17,636 bases of DNA from an uncultured Collinsella sp. (GCA_900548935.1 URMR01000021.1:1-17636), one strand, 5' to 3'; positions 1 to 8,101 are shown, counted from the first letter of the stretch. The notes: a model not told the origin generated them from the letters alone. A program made the numbers and translations.

Positions 1-1
1 G

Positions 2-409
2 TTCAACACCATCGGTCGCCACCAGAGCCGTCTGGTGCGCACCCGTATCTCGTCCAACCTGTCTCCATGGCTGTCGCAGTGCAGCCTGGACGACCCCTAC
101 ACCGTCGCCATCAGCCACGGCGAGGGCCGCTTTGTCGCCAACGATGAAGTGCTCGCCCAGCTCATCGCCAACGGCCAGGTCGCCACGCAGTACGTGGGCG
201 AGGACGGCAAGCCCAGCATGGACCTTTCCGTCAACCCCAATGGCTCCGCACTCGCCATCGAGGGCATCACGAGCCCCGACGGCCGCGTCCTGGGCAAGAT
301 GGGCCATGCCGAGCGTCGCGGCGACAACCTGTACCGCAACGTGCCCGAACATGTCCCCGGCGATAAGTTCATGCCGATCTTTGAGAGCGGCGTGGCCTAC
401 TTCGCTTAA
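2..409 (+). CDS. purL: Phosphoribosylformylglycinamidine synthase, C-terminal end (partial)
   Basis: The reading frame is open from the first bases of the window and ends at TAA 407-409, giving the last 135 residues of a longer protein. The residues match the C-terminal glutaminase lobe of the large fused PurL found in Coriobacteriia and Clostridia: SNLSPWLS, VAISHGEGRFV, NPNGSALAIEGITSPDGR and GKMGHAER. In this family the His and Glu of the last motif complete the Cys-His-Glu triad that releases ammonia from glutamine; the Cys lies upstream, outside the window. The enzyme converts FGAR to FGAM in purine synthesis in the cytoplasm. The GTG at 35 is internal and not the true start. A strong terminator follows 37 bases downstream, so purL ends its transcript here. 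Confidence 0.93.
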   Translation, partial: FNTIGRHQSRLVRTRISSNLSPWLSQCSLDDPYTVAISHGEGRFVANDEVLAQLIANGQVATQYVGEDGKPSMDLSVNPNGSALAIEGITSPDGRVLGKMGHAERRGDNLYRNVPEHVPGDKFMPIFESGVAYFA

Positions 410-423
410 TGCGTCCCATCGGG

Positions 424-429
424 TACAAT
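424..429 (+). promoter_or_regulatory. Possible -10 box between purL and its terminator
   Basis: TACAAT at 424-429 is a good -10 hexamer lying before the 446-482 hairpin. No convincing -35 is seen: the hexamer at the right distance, about 401-406, reads TTCGCT. If real, a transcript from here would meet the terminator before reaching the DMT transporter gene at 508. It may equally be chance. Confidence 0.25.
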
Positions 430-445
430 CCCCTCGGGTAACAAC

Positions 446-482
446 ACCCGCCACCGGCACACCCGGTGGCGGGTTCTTTTTT
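446..482 (+). terminator. Rho-independent terminator after purL
   Basis: A perfect 12-bp stem (ACCCGCCACCGG at 446-457 pairing with 463-474), a 5-base loop, then TTCTTTTTT. It ends about 14 bases before the ribosome binding site of the next gene, so it separates purL from the DMT transporter unless it acts as an attenuator for a promoter just upstream. Confidence 0.9.
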
Positions 483-507
483 GCTTCGCGCATACAGGAA
501 GGACATC

Positions 508-1443
508 ATGGAAAGCCGCAAGCCGTATCTCGCCACCCTACCCGGACTCATCCTGGGCTGTCTCGTCTGCTGTGCGCTCTGGGGGTCGGCTTTCCCCTGC
601 ATCAAGATCGGTTACGGGCTCTTTGGCATCCCCGCTCACGATAGCGCCTCACAGCTGCTCTTTGCGGGCTTGCGCTTCACGCTTGCCGGCGCCCTGGTTA
701 TCGTTGGGATGAGTGCGGCCCAACGCCGCCCCCTCATTCCGCAGGTACGCGACATCAAGCCCATCTTTGTCTTGTCACTCTTCCAGACTATCGGGCAGTA
801 CTTCTTTTTCTACCTTGGACTCTCGCGCGCCAGCGCAATGTCGAGTTCCATCATCGAGGCCAGCGCCAACTTTCTCGCAATCCTCTTTGCCGCCCTGGCA
901 TTTCACACCGAGAGGCTCAATACGCCCAAGGTGCTTGGCTGTGTGCTGGGCTTTGCAGGCGTCGCGCTCGTCAACCTTTCGGGCGCGGATGGCACCTTTG
1001 GCTTTACGCTCGACGGCGAGGGATTTATCTTGGCTTCCACTGTTGCGGGCGCCCTGTCGACCTGCCTCATTGGCATCTTCTCGCGCGAGCATGACGGCGT
1101 CTTGCTCGCCGGCTGGCAGTTTTTAGTCGGTGGCGTGGTCCTTACCGCCATCGGGTTTTTGATGGGCGGCACGTTGTCCACCACCGAAATCGCCCCCGCC
1201 ATCGCGCTCATCATTTATATGGCACTCATTTCCGCCGTCGCGTACTCGTTGTGGTCCCGCCTGCTCGCCGTCAACCCCGTCAGCCGCGTGTCGGTCTTTG
1301 GCTTTATGAACCCGGTCTTTGGCGTACTGCTGAGCGCGCTGCTGCTCGGCGAGGGCGCTGGCACGAGCCCCGTTACCGTACTTGTTGCCCTGCTGTTGGT
1401 CTGCGGCGGCATAATCATCGTCAACAAACCCAAAAAAGCCTAG
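508..1443 (+). CDS. DMT-superfamily (EamA) transporter
   Basis: A 311-residue very hydrophobic protein with about ten membrane segments arranged as two EamA repeats, the usual size for drug/metabolite transporters of this family. The first repeat starts with the typical ALWGSAFPCIKIGY segment near residues 22-36; the second ends with VFGFMNPVFGVLLSALLLGE and a short Lys-rich cytoplasmic tail (NKPKKA). The ATG at 508 is chosen because AGGAAGG lies about 6 bases before it; a longer frame from 466 would start inside the purL terminator. Family members export amino acids, metabolites or drugs, but the substrate cannot be read from the sequence. It is a single-gene unit between two terminators. 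Confidence 0.9.
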   Translation: MESRKPYLATLPGLILGCLVCCALWGSAFPCIKIGYGLFGIPAHDSASQLLFAGLRFTLAGALVIVGMSAAQRRPLIPQVRDIKPIFVLSLFQTIGQYFFFYLGLSRASAMSSSIIEASANFLAILFAALAFHTERLNTPKVLGCVLGFAGVALVNLSGADGTFGFTLDGEGFILASTVAGALSTCLIGIFSREHDGVLLAGWQFLVGGVVLTAIGFLMGGTLSTTEIAPAIALIIYMALISAVAYSLWSRLLAVNPVSRVSVFGFMNPVFGVLLSALLLGEGAGTSPVTVLVALLLVCGGIIIVNKPKKA

Positions 1444-1590
1444 CGAGCTCACCTTTTTAGGGAGGGTGTTCGCACACTTTAGCTTAATGGGGTGCACTGA
1501 TTCTCGTAGATTTCGTACCGAGTCGCGGCGGCAGACGCCCGTCTTGCCGCAACGCGCCTGGGCATTATGGCCAGAGGCCCCCACAAACGC

Positions 1591-1634
1591 AAAAGGGGTG
1601 CACGACCATCACAACGGTCGTGCGCCCCTTTTTT
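1591..1634. terminator. Bidirectional terminator between DMT transporter and diguanylate cyclase
   Basis: AAAAGGGG-TGCACGACC pairs with GGTCGTGCG-CCCCTTTTTT around an 8-base loop, with one mismatch in the stem. It has A-runs on the left and T-runs on the right, so it can stop transcription from both sides. It sits directly against the stop codon of the minus-strand gene ending at 1635 and about 150 bases after the plus-strand gene ending at 1443. Nothing else was recognised in 1444-1590. Confidence 0.9.
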
Positions 1635-2777
1635 CTAGCGTATCTGGACGCCGGCTTTCTTCTTCTCGCGCTTTACGCGGTAGAGCTCCGCGTCGGCAGC
1701 GCGAAGCAAGTCTTGCCAGGTATCGACGCCATCACCAACCCGTACGTAGCCGATGGACATCCGCAACAGATACGGGACCTCGGCGCGCGCGAGCTCGTCG
1801 CTGATTGCCGCGCACAGACGCATGATGTCCTGCTCCGCCGTCGCCTTTTGAAGCACCACGAACTCATCACCGCCATAACGTGCGATAAAGCCACCAGACG
1901 CCGAGCAGACCTCTTTGAGCGCAGCGGATATGACCTGGAGGGCATGGTCGCCCTCCACATGTCCATACCGGTCGTTAATCTGCTTAAAGCCGTCGGCGTC
2001 CATCATAAGCAGATACACGTCTTCGGCCTGGTCCACATTTGAGAAGAGCGACAACATATAGGTCTCAAAACGGTTGCGATTGTTGAGGCCAGTCAACGGG
2101 TCGGTCGAGATGAGCTGCTCCTGGTAGATGATGTAGAGCAGCAACATGCTAATCATTATGCCGACACAAAGGCCGGGCATCGAGCATACGACCTGAAAGG
2201 TACCACCCACCAGGGCCGGAATGGCGAAAAATGCCAAGGTTCGATAGATGGCCTTCGTCTGCAGACTCTCGACCCTGCGAGATTGCACAAACGCATGCAG
2301 GGACGTATGTATAACGTAACAGTAGCTGACAATGGGCTGGATCATATAGGCAAAGCCGCGACGATACACACCCTGCGAATCGATATAGAACAGGGCGTGC
2401 GTCCAGTAACTGGTAAACGCCAGCACGACCACCAGAGCCGTAGGCAACGCTACAAGCACCACCCTATAGCGCGAGGTCAAAAGGCGAGAACCCTGCACCG
2501 TCTCGGAATAGATAAACCAAATGAGACACGCGACGGCAAAGAGCGAAAACGAAACCGCGTTGGAAATCCAGTTGGCAGCAATGCCCAACGTGCCGTCCAC
2601 ACCGTCCGAAAGCGTCCAAATCATATCGAATAATATGTACGCGGCAGAGGTGTAGCCAAGCATGCTAAACAATAGCTGCTGGGTGCTCGAGAACAAGGAG
2701 CGACGACTTCGCACGGCAAGCCCGATAAGAACAATCATGCATAGCACGAATATCTCAATCTTGAGTGCCTTAACCAC
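1635..2777 (-). CDS. Membrane-bound diguanylate cyclase (GGDEF domain)
   Basis: A 380-residue protein: about seven membrane segments in residues 1-220, then a GGDEF domain of about 155 residues. The domain starts with DPLTGLNNRNRF (about 226-237), has the metal-binding stretch MMDADGFKQINDRYGH (about 258-273) and an intact RYGGDEF active site (302-306 for GGDEF). This predicts synthesis of cyclic di-GMP from two GTP at the inner face of the membrane, with the membrane part sensing an unknown signal. The RxxD inhibitory site expected five residues before GGDEF is absent (ASGG there), and there is no EAL domain. The GTG at 2777 is chosen because AAAGGA lies about 9 bases upstream and the membrane region starts right after; the frame is open further up to 2936, but that part reads like non-coding DNA. 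A 16-bp dyad, TGGTC-N6-GACCA at 2804-2819, lies just upstream and could be an operator. Confidence 0.88.
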   Translation of the reverse strand: MVKALKIEIFVLCMIVLIGLAVRSRRSLFSSTQQLLFSMLGYTSAAYILFDMIWTLSDGVDGTLGIAANWISNAVSFSLFAVACLIWFIYSETVQGSRLLTSRYRVVLVALPTALVVVLAFTSYWTHALFYIDSQGVYRRGFAYMIQPIVSYCYVIHTSLHAFVQSRRVESLQTKAIYRTLAFFAIPALVGGTFQVVCSMPGLCVGIMISMLLLYIIYQEQLISTDPLTGLNNRNRFETYMLSLFSNVDQAEDVYLLMMDADGFKQINDRYGHVEGDHALQVISAALKEVCSASGGFIARYGGDEFVVLQKATAEQDIMRLCAAISDELARAEVPYLLRMSIGYVRVGDGVDTWQDLLRAADAELYRVKREKKKAGVQIR

Positions 2778-2840
2778 TAGCCGCCATCCTTTCAATATCC
2801 AAGTGGTCTGAATCGACCAATTCGAATCTGGGCAACAAAC

Positions 2841-2858
2841 ACCCCTGCCCGCAGGGGT
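2841..2858 (-). terminator. Weak terminator-like hairpin after kdgT
   Basis: ACCCCTGC and GCAGGGGT form a tight GC-rich hairpin; read on the minus strand it is followed by TGTTTGTTG, a partly U-rich stretch. It lies between the end of the KDG permease gene (2964) and the start of the diguanylate cyclase (2777), so it may separate the two. A second stem, CCCGAACG 2880-2887 with CGTTCGGG 2916-2923, lies nearer the permease but has no U-run. Confidence 0.45.
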
Positions 2859-2963
2859 AAGGGGAATAATAGCAGAGCACCCGAACGTCACTGCAGGACA
2901 GCTCTCGTTCGGGCGCTCAAACGGCGCGAGTTGCACGCCGGAATCAATTATCGGTAACGGCCG

Positions 2964-3986
2964 TTACTCACCGTCGATATCGGTTGCGACAGCCTCCTCG
3001 ATGGCCTCGACACCGGCAGGCGACAGGTCCTCCTTGCCCTGGCAGAACTTCTTGTCGACCCAGCCGGTCAGAATCGGAGCCATGATTGCCGTGATGATAA
3101 CGGCAGTGGCGATCTGGGCGTACGCGGTGGGCGCAAGCTCGGCGTAGCGCGGCGCGACCTCGGCGAGGGCAACCGGCGTGGTCATAGCCGTGCCGGCGAT
3201 GGTGGAACAAGCCACGGCAGCCTTGCCGTTACCGCCGCACAGGCGCTCGAACGCAAAGGTGATGGGACCGACGACAAACAGCGTGACAAGGCCCAGCAAG
3301 ATGCCGGAAATACCGCCGGTGATAAAGCTCGACAGGCTCATGGACGCACCGAGCTGAAATCCGATGACGGCAATCGCGGGATTGGCACCGGGAACCAGCA
3401 GGTTCTTGATAAACGGGAACAGGTTGCCCAGAACCATGCCGATAACGAGCGGCAAAATGGAGCCGATGATGGTACCGACAGGGATGTTGGCAAGGCCGGA
3501 AACACCGAGGATGATCATGGTGACGGCAGGGCCGGCCGTAAAGAACAGGATACCGACGGCGCCCTGCTCGGACTCATTGCCGAACTCGCCCATGATGCCC
3601 GTATAGAGTGCCATGTTGCAAAACGTAATGCCGCCGATGATAGACACGGAGCTCAGACCCAGGAAGTTATCGTTAAAGAAATATGCCACGCCCAGGCCGA
3701 GAACCGCTGCGACGACCAGCTTGGGAATCAGCACGACGATGCCGGTCTTGATGGCGCCCGGCGTGGACTTAAAGCTGATGCCGGCGCCCACAAACAGCAG
3801 GATCGCGGCAACGATGGTATTGGAGCCACCGCGGCAGGCAGCCGTAAAGAAGCCGCCGATCTCAAAAACCTGCGGGCAGAAGGTGTTGAGTAAAAGACCG
3901 ACGATCATCGGATAGATCATGATGTCGCCCGGGATGCGCGGGACCCTGAATTTCTTTTGCTCGTTGGCGGTTGCTTCCTGTGCCAT
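2964..3986 (-). CDS. kdgT: 2-keto-3-deoxygluconate permease
   Basis: A 340-residue membrane protein close to the usual length of the KDGT family. The N-terminal RIPGDIMIYPMIVGLLLNTF segment (about 18-37) corresponds to the family's IPGG...P..G...TF start, and GAGISFK, GGITFCNMALYTG and FFTAGPAVTMI follow as in this family; about ten membrane segments are visible. Family members import 2-keto-3-deoxygluconate, an intermediate of pectin and glucuronate breakdown, by proton symport. The ATG at 3986 is chosen (MAQEATANEQ) with a GGGGG ribosome binding site; the longer frame from 4016 adds 10 unconvincing residues. No kdgK, kdgA or uronate genes are nearby, so the substrate is inferred from family alone. 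Confidence 0.85.
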   Translation of the reverse strand: MAQEATANEQKKFRVPRIPGDIMIYPMIVGLLLNTFCPQVFEIGGFFTAACRGGSNTIVAAILLFVGAGISFKSTPGAIKTGIVVLIPKLVVAAVLGLGVAYFFNDNFLGLSSVSIIGGITFCNMALYTGIMGEFGNESEQGAVGILFFTAGPAVTMIILGVSGLANIPVGTIIGSILPLVIGMVLGNLFPFIKNLLVPGANPAIAVIGFQLGASMSLSSFITGGISGILLGLVTLFVVGPITFAFERLCGGNGKAAVACSTIAGTAMTTPVALAEVAPRYAELAPTAYAQIATAVIITAIMAPILTGWVDKKFCQGKEDLSPAGVEAIEEAVATDIDGE

Positions 3987-3997
3987 GAAACCCCCAT

Positions 3998-4013
3998 TTC
4001 CGCTGACGCGGAA
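3998..4013 (-). promoter_or_regulatory. Small hairpin in the 5' leader of kdgT
   Basis: TTCCGC-N4-GCGGAA is a perfect 6-bp stem with a 4-base loop. On the minus strand it ends a few bases before the GGGGG ribosome binding site of kdgT, where a leader hairpin could affect translation or mRNA stability. A role is inference. Confidence 0.3.
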
Positions 4014-4136
4014 CAAAAGCCCACGTCATGCTTTGCTACAGTAAAGTTTGACCATGGTACCAGAAGAAATAGACCAGCTCGGTGAAAAATTCGACAAGTT
4101 GGGATGGAACGAGATTCGGCGCCCGCGACGCCACCC

Positions 4137-4460
4137 CTATATAAGGCTCAAGACGACATAGAGTACGATGCCCGAGACGCAGCACCACAGCATCGATTTT
4201 GTCTTGACCGCCACGACCACGACGCCGGCGGCCGCAATCCAGGGAACCAAGGCAGACCAGAGTCCCGCGTCGAACGCGCCGGGGCTCACCAAGTCGTTGG
4301 CGACCAGCGCGGCAAAGGCAGCGGGCGGGATATAGCCCAGGGCCTCGGTAATACGGGGCGACAGGGTCCGCCCGCGCAAGGCGAACGCCGGCGCGATGCG
4401 AAAGAACGCGATAGCAGCCCACGACGACAGCCACAGAACCAAGAACTCGTTAACGGGCAT
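4137..4460 (-). CDS. azlD: AzlD family branched-chain amino acid exporter subunit
   Basis: A 107-residue protein with three to four membrane segments, the standard AzlD size. The motif FRIAPAFALRGRTLSPRITEALGYIPPAAFAAL (split across about 20-51) is typical: a conserved Arg-x-x-Pro near the first segment and the tyrosine-x-Pro-x-Ala loop. AzlD is the small partner of AzlC; the pair exports branched-chain amino acids (AzlCD in Bacillus, BrnFE in Corynebacterium). The ATG at 4460 has GAGGTG upstream and overlaps the azlC stop by 11 bases, so translation is coupled. A longer frame to 4694 is antisense-like shadow inside azlC. No clear terminator was found in 4017-4136. Confidence 0.88.
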   Translation of the reverse strand: MPVNEFLVLWLSSWAAIAFFRIAPAFALRGRTLSPRITEALGYIPPAAFAALVANDLVSPGAFDAGLWSALVPWIAAAGVVVVAVKTKSMLWCCVSGIVLYVVLSLI

Positions 4461-5142
4461 CGCGGGCACCTCTTCCGTCAAATACAGCATCGCACGCCAA
4501 CGCAATGGCAATGCCGGCCACGACGCTTGCCGGCACGGCAATATTCGTGAGGCCCAAGAACTTGCATATGGCGACAGACACCGCAGCCATAACAGCAGCC
4601 ACGACATTGCCGCGCGACAGCCGCTGCGAAAAGAGCAGGCAGATAAAGAGTGAGGTGCAGACAAAGGCTGCAATGGCGGTGGGAACATCGACAACAGCGC
4701 CGACGATGGCGCCCGTCGTACACGAAACGCCCCATGTTGCGATAAGGATCACGTTGAGCACGAAGGACTCACGCGGGCCCCAATCCTCCCCTTCAACCAA
4801 CTTGGCAAGCGAGATGCCGTATGCCTCCTCGGTAAGTGTCGCGGCAACAGCCAGCGTCTGACGCTTCGAGGCACCCGTCAGATGCGGCGCGATCGATGCC
4901 GAGTAAAGCGCAAAACGCGAGGAGATGGCGGCGACGCTCGCGACGATCGATGCTGCAGGCACACCCGCCAGCCACAGGTTGCAGATCATAAACTGCCCGC
5001 TGCCCGTCACAAACGTGCTGCTCAGAGCAAAGACCATCCAGGGCTCCATTCCCGTCTGCCCCATGATCATTCCGCACGGCGCGCCTATTGCAACATAGGT
5101 AAGCATCACCGGCCAGACGGTTCTAACGATTTTGAGCACCAT
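4450..5142 (-). CDS. azlC: AzlC family branched-chain amino acid exporter subunit
   Basis: A 230-residue membrane protein, the normal AzlC length. Family marks are GAPCGMIMGQTGMEPW (about 20-35), TFVTGSGQFMICNLW (about 44-58), the SSRFALYSASIAPHL loop (about 74-88) and TEEAYG (about 104-109), where relatives usually have T(D/E)E. It forms the main channel of the AzlCD exporter of leucine, isoleucine, valine and sometimes other amino acids. The ATG at 5142 gives the normal N-terminus (MVLKIVRTVWPVML) and has AGGA about 10 bases upstream; an alternative start at 5211 would add 23 residues of unconvincing sequence. It is divergent from the HD-domain gene at 5269. Confidence 0.88.
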   Translation of the reverse strand: MVLKIVRTVWPVMLTYVAIGAPCGMIMGQTGMEPWMVFALSSTFVTGSGQFMICNLWLAGVPAASIVASVAAISSRFALYSASIAPHLTGASKRQTLAVAATLTEEAYGISLAKLVEGEDWGPRESFVLNVILIATWGVSCTTGAIVGAVVDVPTAIAAFVCTSLFICLLFSQRLSRGNVVAAVMAAVSVAICKFLGLTNIAVPASVVAGIAIALACDAVFDGRGARDAR

Positions 5143-5222
5143 ACGCTTCTCATCCTGACAAGGTCTCCGAGCCGCATGTAGCGATACGGCAGAATCATCA
5201 TCCGACAGCAACCGAGTTCACC

Positions 5223-5228
5223 TACAAT
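5223..5228 (+). promoter_or_regulatory. Possible -10 box of the HD-domain gene
   Basis: TACAAT lies 41 bases before the ATG at 5269 in the azlC/HD divergent spacer. No clear -35 hexamer is seen at the right distance, so this is tentative. Confidence 0.3.
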
Positions 5229-5268
5229 TGCCACCGGATCGAAAGACACAACTTTTTAGGAAGTCATT

Positions 5269-6081
5269 ATGACAGCTATCGATCGAGACCGGGCGCGCGC
5301 GGCCTTCAAAAGCTACACCGATGCCTACGACGCCACCAACCCACGCATCGCGCTCAAAATCGAGCATACGTACCACGTTGCCGAGGCATGCGATGCCGTA
5401 GCGCGCGAGCAGGGCTGGTCGTCAGAAGATATTGACCTGGCATGGCTTTGCGGCCTGCTACACGATATGGGCCGCTTTGAGCAGCTGCGACGCTGGGACA
5501 CCTTTAAGGACGCCGAGAGCATGAGCCATGCGGCGCTGGGCATCGAGGTCCTCTTTGGCGAGAATCCCGCCGATGCACCCGCCACGACAAACATCCGTGA
5601 CTTTATCGAAACCGGTGCGCATGACGAGCTCATCCGAGCGAGCATCGCCTATCACAGCGACTTTCGCCTGCCGGCACAACTCGACGAGCGTACACGGTGC
5701 TTCTGCGATATCGTGCGCGATGGTGACAAGATCGACATTATGCGCACCATCGCCGACAGCACCGTCGACACGATCCTCAAAGTGGATGAGGACGCGTTTC
5801 TAGCAAGTCGCTTTTCGGTACCGACACTTGCCGCCTTTGACGAGCACCGCTGCGTCGCACGCGATGAACGCAACGAGCCCGCCGACTTCTTGGTGGGACT
5901 CATCTGCTTTATGTTTGAGCTCGTCTATCCAGCAAGCCGCGCGCTGGCGCGCGAACAGGGCGATATCCACCGCCTGCTCGACGCACCCTTTGGCATTACG
6001 CGGCCCTTTACCGACCCCGCCACGCAGGCAACCTGGAGCCGCCTAAAGGACGAGATGCGCGACTGGCTGGCGCGCGCCTAG
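5269..6081 (+). CDS. HD-domain phosphohydrolase
   Basis: A 270-residue cytoplasmic protein with an HD metal-dependent phosphohydrolase domain. The metal ligands can be followed: IEHTYHV (His33 with His36), LLHDMGRFEQ (His65-Asp66), AYHSD (about 128-131) and the closing Asp in VRDGDKIDIMR (about 149-158). This H...HD...D layout is that of the broad HD family that acts on nucleotides or other phosphate esters; the real substrate is unknown. The ATG has AGGAAG 5 bases upstream. The C-terminal third (residues about 190-270) matches nothing I recognise beyond the family's helical tail. Its stop overlaps that of the convergent etfA at a shared CTAG. Confidence 0.85.
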   Translation: MTAIDRDRARAAFKSYTDAYDATNPRIALKIEHTYHVAEACDAVAREQGWSSEDIDLAWLCGLLHDMGRFEQLRRWDTFKDAESMSHAALGIEVLFGENPADAPATTNIRDFIETGAHDELIRASIAYHSDFRLPAQLDERTRCFCDIVRDGDKIDIMRTIADSTVDTILKVDEDAFLASRFSVPTLAAFDEHRCVARDERNEPADFLVGLICFMFELVYPASRALAREQGDIHRLLDAPFGITRPFTDPATQATWSRLKDEMRDWLARA

Positions 6082-7283
6082 CGCTCAAGCTGGGCCAGCA
6101 GCTCCTCGACGACCTCGACGGCATCCCCAACAACCTTGTACTGGGCAGCACCAAAAATGGGGGCATCCGGGTCCTCGTTGATGGCGATAATGCACTCCGC
6201 CCCACCGATGCCGGCAAGATGCTGAATGGCGCCCGAAACACCGATACTCACGAGAAGCTTGGGCGAAACCGATACGCCGGTCTGGCCAATCTGATGGCGA
6301 TACTCCAACCAGCCGGCCTCCACGACAGGTCGCGTGCAACCAAGCTCGGCTCCCAGAGCCTCGGCGAGCCTTCGCATCAGCGGCAGATTCTTCTTGGAGC
6401 CAATGCCGCGGCCCACCACGACCAAGCGCTCGGCATCGGCAATCGAAGCCTGCTGCCCCCACTCCTCGGCGGGAATCGAGATCTCGACACGGGCCTTAAC
6501 GTCTTCCGCAAGCATCACCTGGGTGATCGCGCCGGAACGGCCGTAGTCGAAGTCGGGCGCCTTAAAGATGCCGGGACGAACCGTTGCCATCTGGGGACGA
6601 TGATTGGGGCAGACGATGGTGGCCATCAGGTTGCCGCCAAACGCCGGACGCGTCTGTTGCAGCAGTCCCGTCTCCGTATCCATCGAAAGCACGGTGCAGT
6701 CGGCCGTAAGACCCGTCTGCAAACGCACGGCAACGCCGGGTGCCAGTTCGCGGCCAAAAGCGGTCGCACCGTATAGGATGGCCTCGGGTTTGCGTTCGGC
6801 TACCAAATCGCAGATCAAGCGGGCGTAGACCTCCGCATCGTTTTGGCGCAGGCGCTCGTCGCGACAGGCCAGGACTTCGTCGGCGCCCGCGCAAACCAGA
6901 TGCTCCAGGTCCCCAAGCGAGCCCTCGGGGCTCATGCCGACCAGTGCCACCAGACGGCAGCCGCGAGCATCGGCAAGCTCGCGCCCCTTGCCCATGAGCT
7001 CGTAGGCCACGGGAGCCACGGCATCGTGCTCGTCAGTCTGCACGAAGACCCAAATGTCTCGATATGCATCAAGGTCCACCGTACCAGCGGCCTCGTCACG
7101 CTCGATCGAGATAGCGTTGACGGGGCAGGCGTCGACGCACCCACCGCATAGGATGCAGCCGTCGGTTACGCGGGCGCATCGGCTGGGTCGCTCGCCTTCC
7201 ACTACGATGCCGCCCGAGGCACAGACGCGAACGCAGCGACCGCAGCCGATACAGGCTTCGCTATCGATAATCAGTCCGCTCAT
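6078..7283 (-). CDS. etfA: Electron transfer flavoprotein alpha subunit with N-terminal ferredoxin domain
   Basis: A 401-residue protein. Residues 1-60 form a dicluster ferredoxin: Cys11, 14, 17, 21 and Cys43, 46, 49, 53 give two CxxCxxCxxxC sets for two [4Fe-4S] clusters. The EtfA N-domain follows, then the FAD domain with GRGIGSKKNLPL (291-302), QIGQTG (331-336), GVSGAIQH (348-355) and AINEDPDAPIF (367-377). In electron-bifurcating ETFs the FAD held by this domain shuttles between EtfB and the dehydrogenase; the ferredoxin part fits the LctC subunit of the Acetobacterium lactate dehydrogenase complex. The ATG directly follows the etfB TAG with no spacing, with GAGGGG inside etfB as ribosome binding site. 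It is the last gene of the operon. Confidence 0.93.
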   Translation of the reverse strand: MSGLIIDSEACIGCGRCVRVCASGGIVVEGERPSRCARVTDGCILCGGCVDACPVNAISIERDEAAGTVDLDAYRDIWVFVQTDEHDAVAPVAYELMGKGRELADARGCRLVALVGMSPEGSLGDLEHLVCAGADEVLACRDERLRQNDAEVYARLICDLVAERKPEAILYGATAFGRELAPGVAVRLQTGLTADCTVLSMDTETGLLQQTRPAFGGNLMATIVCPNHRPQMATVRPGIFKAPDFDYGRSGAITQVMLAEDVKARVEISIPAEEWGQQASIADAERLVVVGRGIGSKKNLPLMRRLAEALGAELGCTRPVVEAGWLEYRHQIGQTGVSVSPKLLVSIGVSGAIQHLAGIGGAECIIAINEDPDAPIFGAAQYKVVGDAVEVVEELLAQLER

Positions 7284-8099
7284 CTATGCCATCCCCTCGA
7301 TAATCTTGGCAAGCTTTGCCGCCTGCTCGGACGCCGTCCCCTCAACGGTCTCGCACGTTTGGTCACGGTCGGGCACAAACGAGCGCACGACCTGTGTCGG
7401 CGACCCGGCAAGGCCGCAACGCGCGGGGTCGGCGTTCACGTCGGCGGCACTGACCACGCGCACGTCCGCCTCCTCTGCCGCGCGAATACCGGCAATACTC
7501 GGCATACGTAACTGGCCAATCTCCTTGGCAGTCGTCATCGCGCACGGCATCTCAAGGTACACCGTCTCCTCGCCGGCATCGCATCCGTGAACGAGCGCCA
7601 GCGAGCCACAGGTCGTAAAGCCCGCGCTCTGCACGCAGCTCACGTCGGTCACGCAGGGAATATCAAAGGCACCGGCAAGCTCGGGACCAATCTGGGCCGT
7701 ATCGCCATCCACCGCCATCTTGCCGCAGATGAGCAGGTCGAAGTCCTCGTCGAGCGCCTCGATGCCGCATTTGAGAGCATAGGTGGTCGCCAGGGTATCG
7801 GCACCTGCAAAGGCGCGATCGGTCAGCAGCAGCGCGTCGTCGGCGCCTCGAGCGATGCAGTCGCGCAGCAGCGATTCGGTCGCGGGGATGCCCATCGACA
7901 CCACCGTCACGCGCACGTCCATGCCAAAGCCGATAAAGTCGTCCTTCAGCGCCAGCGCGCATTCCAAAGCGCTCGCATCAAAGGGATTAATGACCGCCTG
8001 CTTGCCATCGCGCACGATGGTATTGGTCTTGGGGTCCATCTTGACCTCGGTGCTGCCCGGCACGGCCTTGACGCACACCACCATATGGAAATCGCTCAT
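7284..8099 (-). CDS. etfB: Electron transfer flavoprotein beta subunit
   Basis: A 271-residue cytoplasmic protein. VVCVKAVPGS near the N-terminus, INPFDASALECAL (about 38-50) and CGKMAVDGDTAQIGPELAG (about 125-143) are the classic EtfB marks; the last is the nucleotide-binding loop that holds the bifurcating FAD in LctB/CarD-like proteins or AMP in ordinary ETFs. In an LctBCD-type complex this subunit takes hydride from or gives it to NAD. The start is uncertain: GTG 8105 overlaps the stop of the upstream gene as GTGA, while ATG 8099 has GGGGG about 9 bases upstream and is preferred. A third possible ATG lies at 8084. Confidence 0.92.
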   Translation of the reverse strand: MSDFHMVVCVKAVPGSTEVKMDPKTNTIVRDGKQAVINPFDASALECALALKDDFIGFGMDVRVTVVSMGIPATESLLRDCIARGADDALLLTDRAFAGADTLATTYALKCGIEALDEDFDLLICGKMAVDGDTAQIGPELAGAFDIPCVTDVSCVQSAGFTTCGSLALVHGCDAGEETVYLEMPCAMTTAKEIGQLRMPSIAGIRAAEEADVRVVSAADVNADPARCGLAGSPTQVVRSFVPDRDQTCETVEGTASEQAAKLAKIIEGMA

Positions 8100-8101
8100 C
8101 T

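Noticed and set aside
1444..1590. Possible small RNA or tRNA between the exporter and the terminator
   Set aside because: No cloverleaf, anticodon arm or stable multi-stem fold could be found by eye.
2778..2936. N-terminal extension of the diguanylate cyclase up to 2936
   Set aside because: It runs through a hairpin and reads like non-coding DNA; the GTG at 2777 has a good ribosome binding site.
6060..6100. Possible terminator stem (CTGGC with GCCAG) at the HD/etfA junction
   Set aside because: It is short, lies in both coding regions and lacks a T-run on either side.
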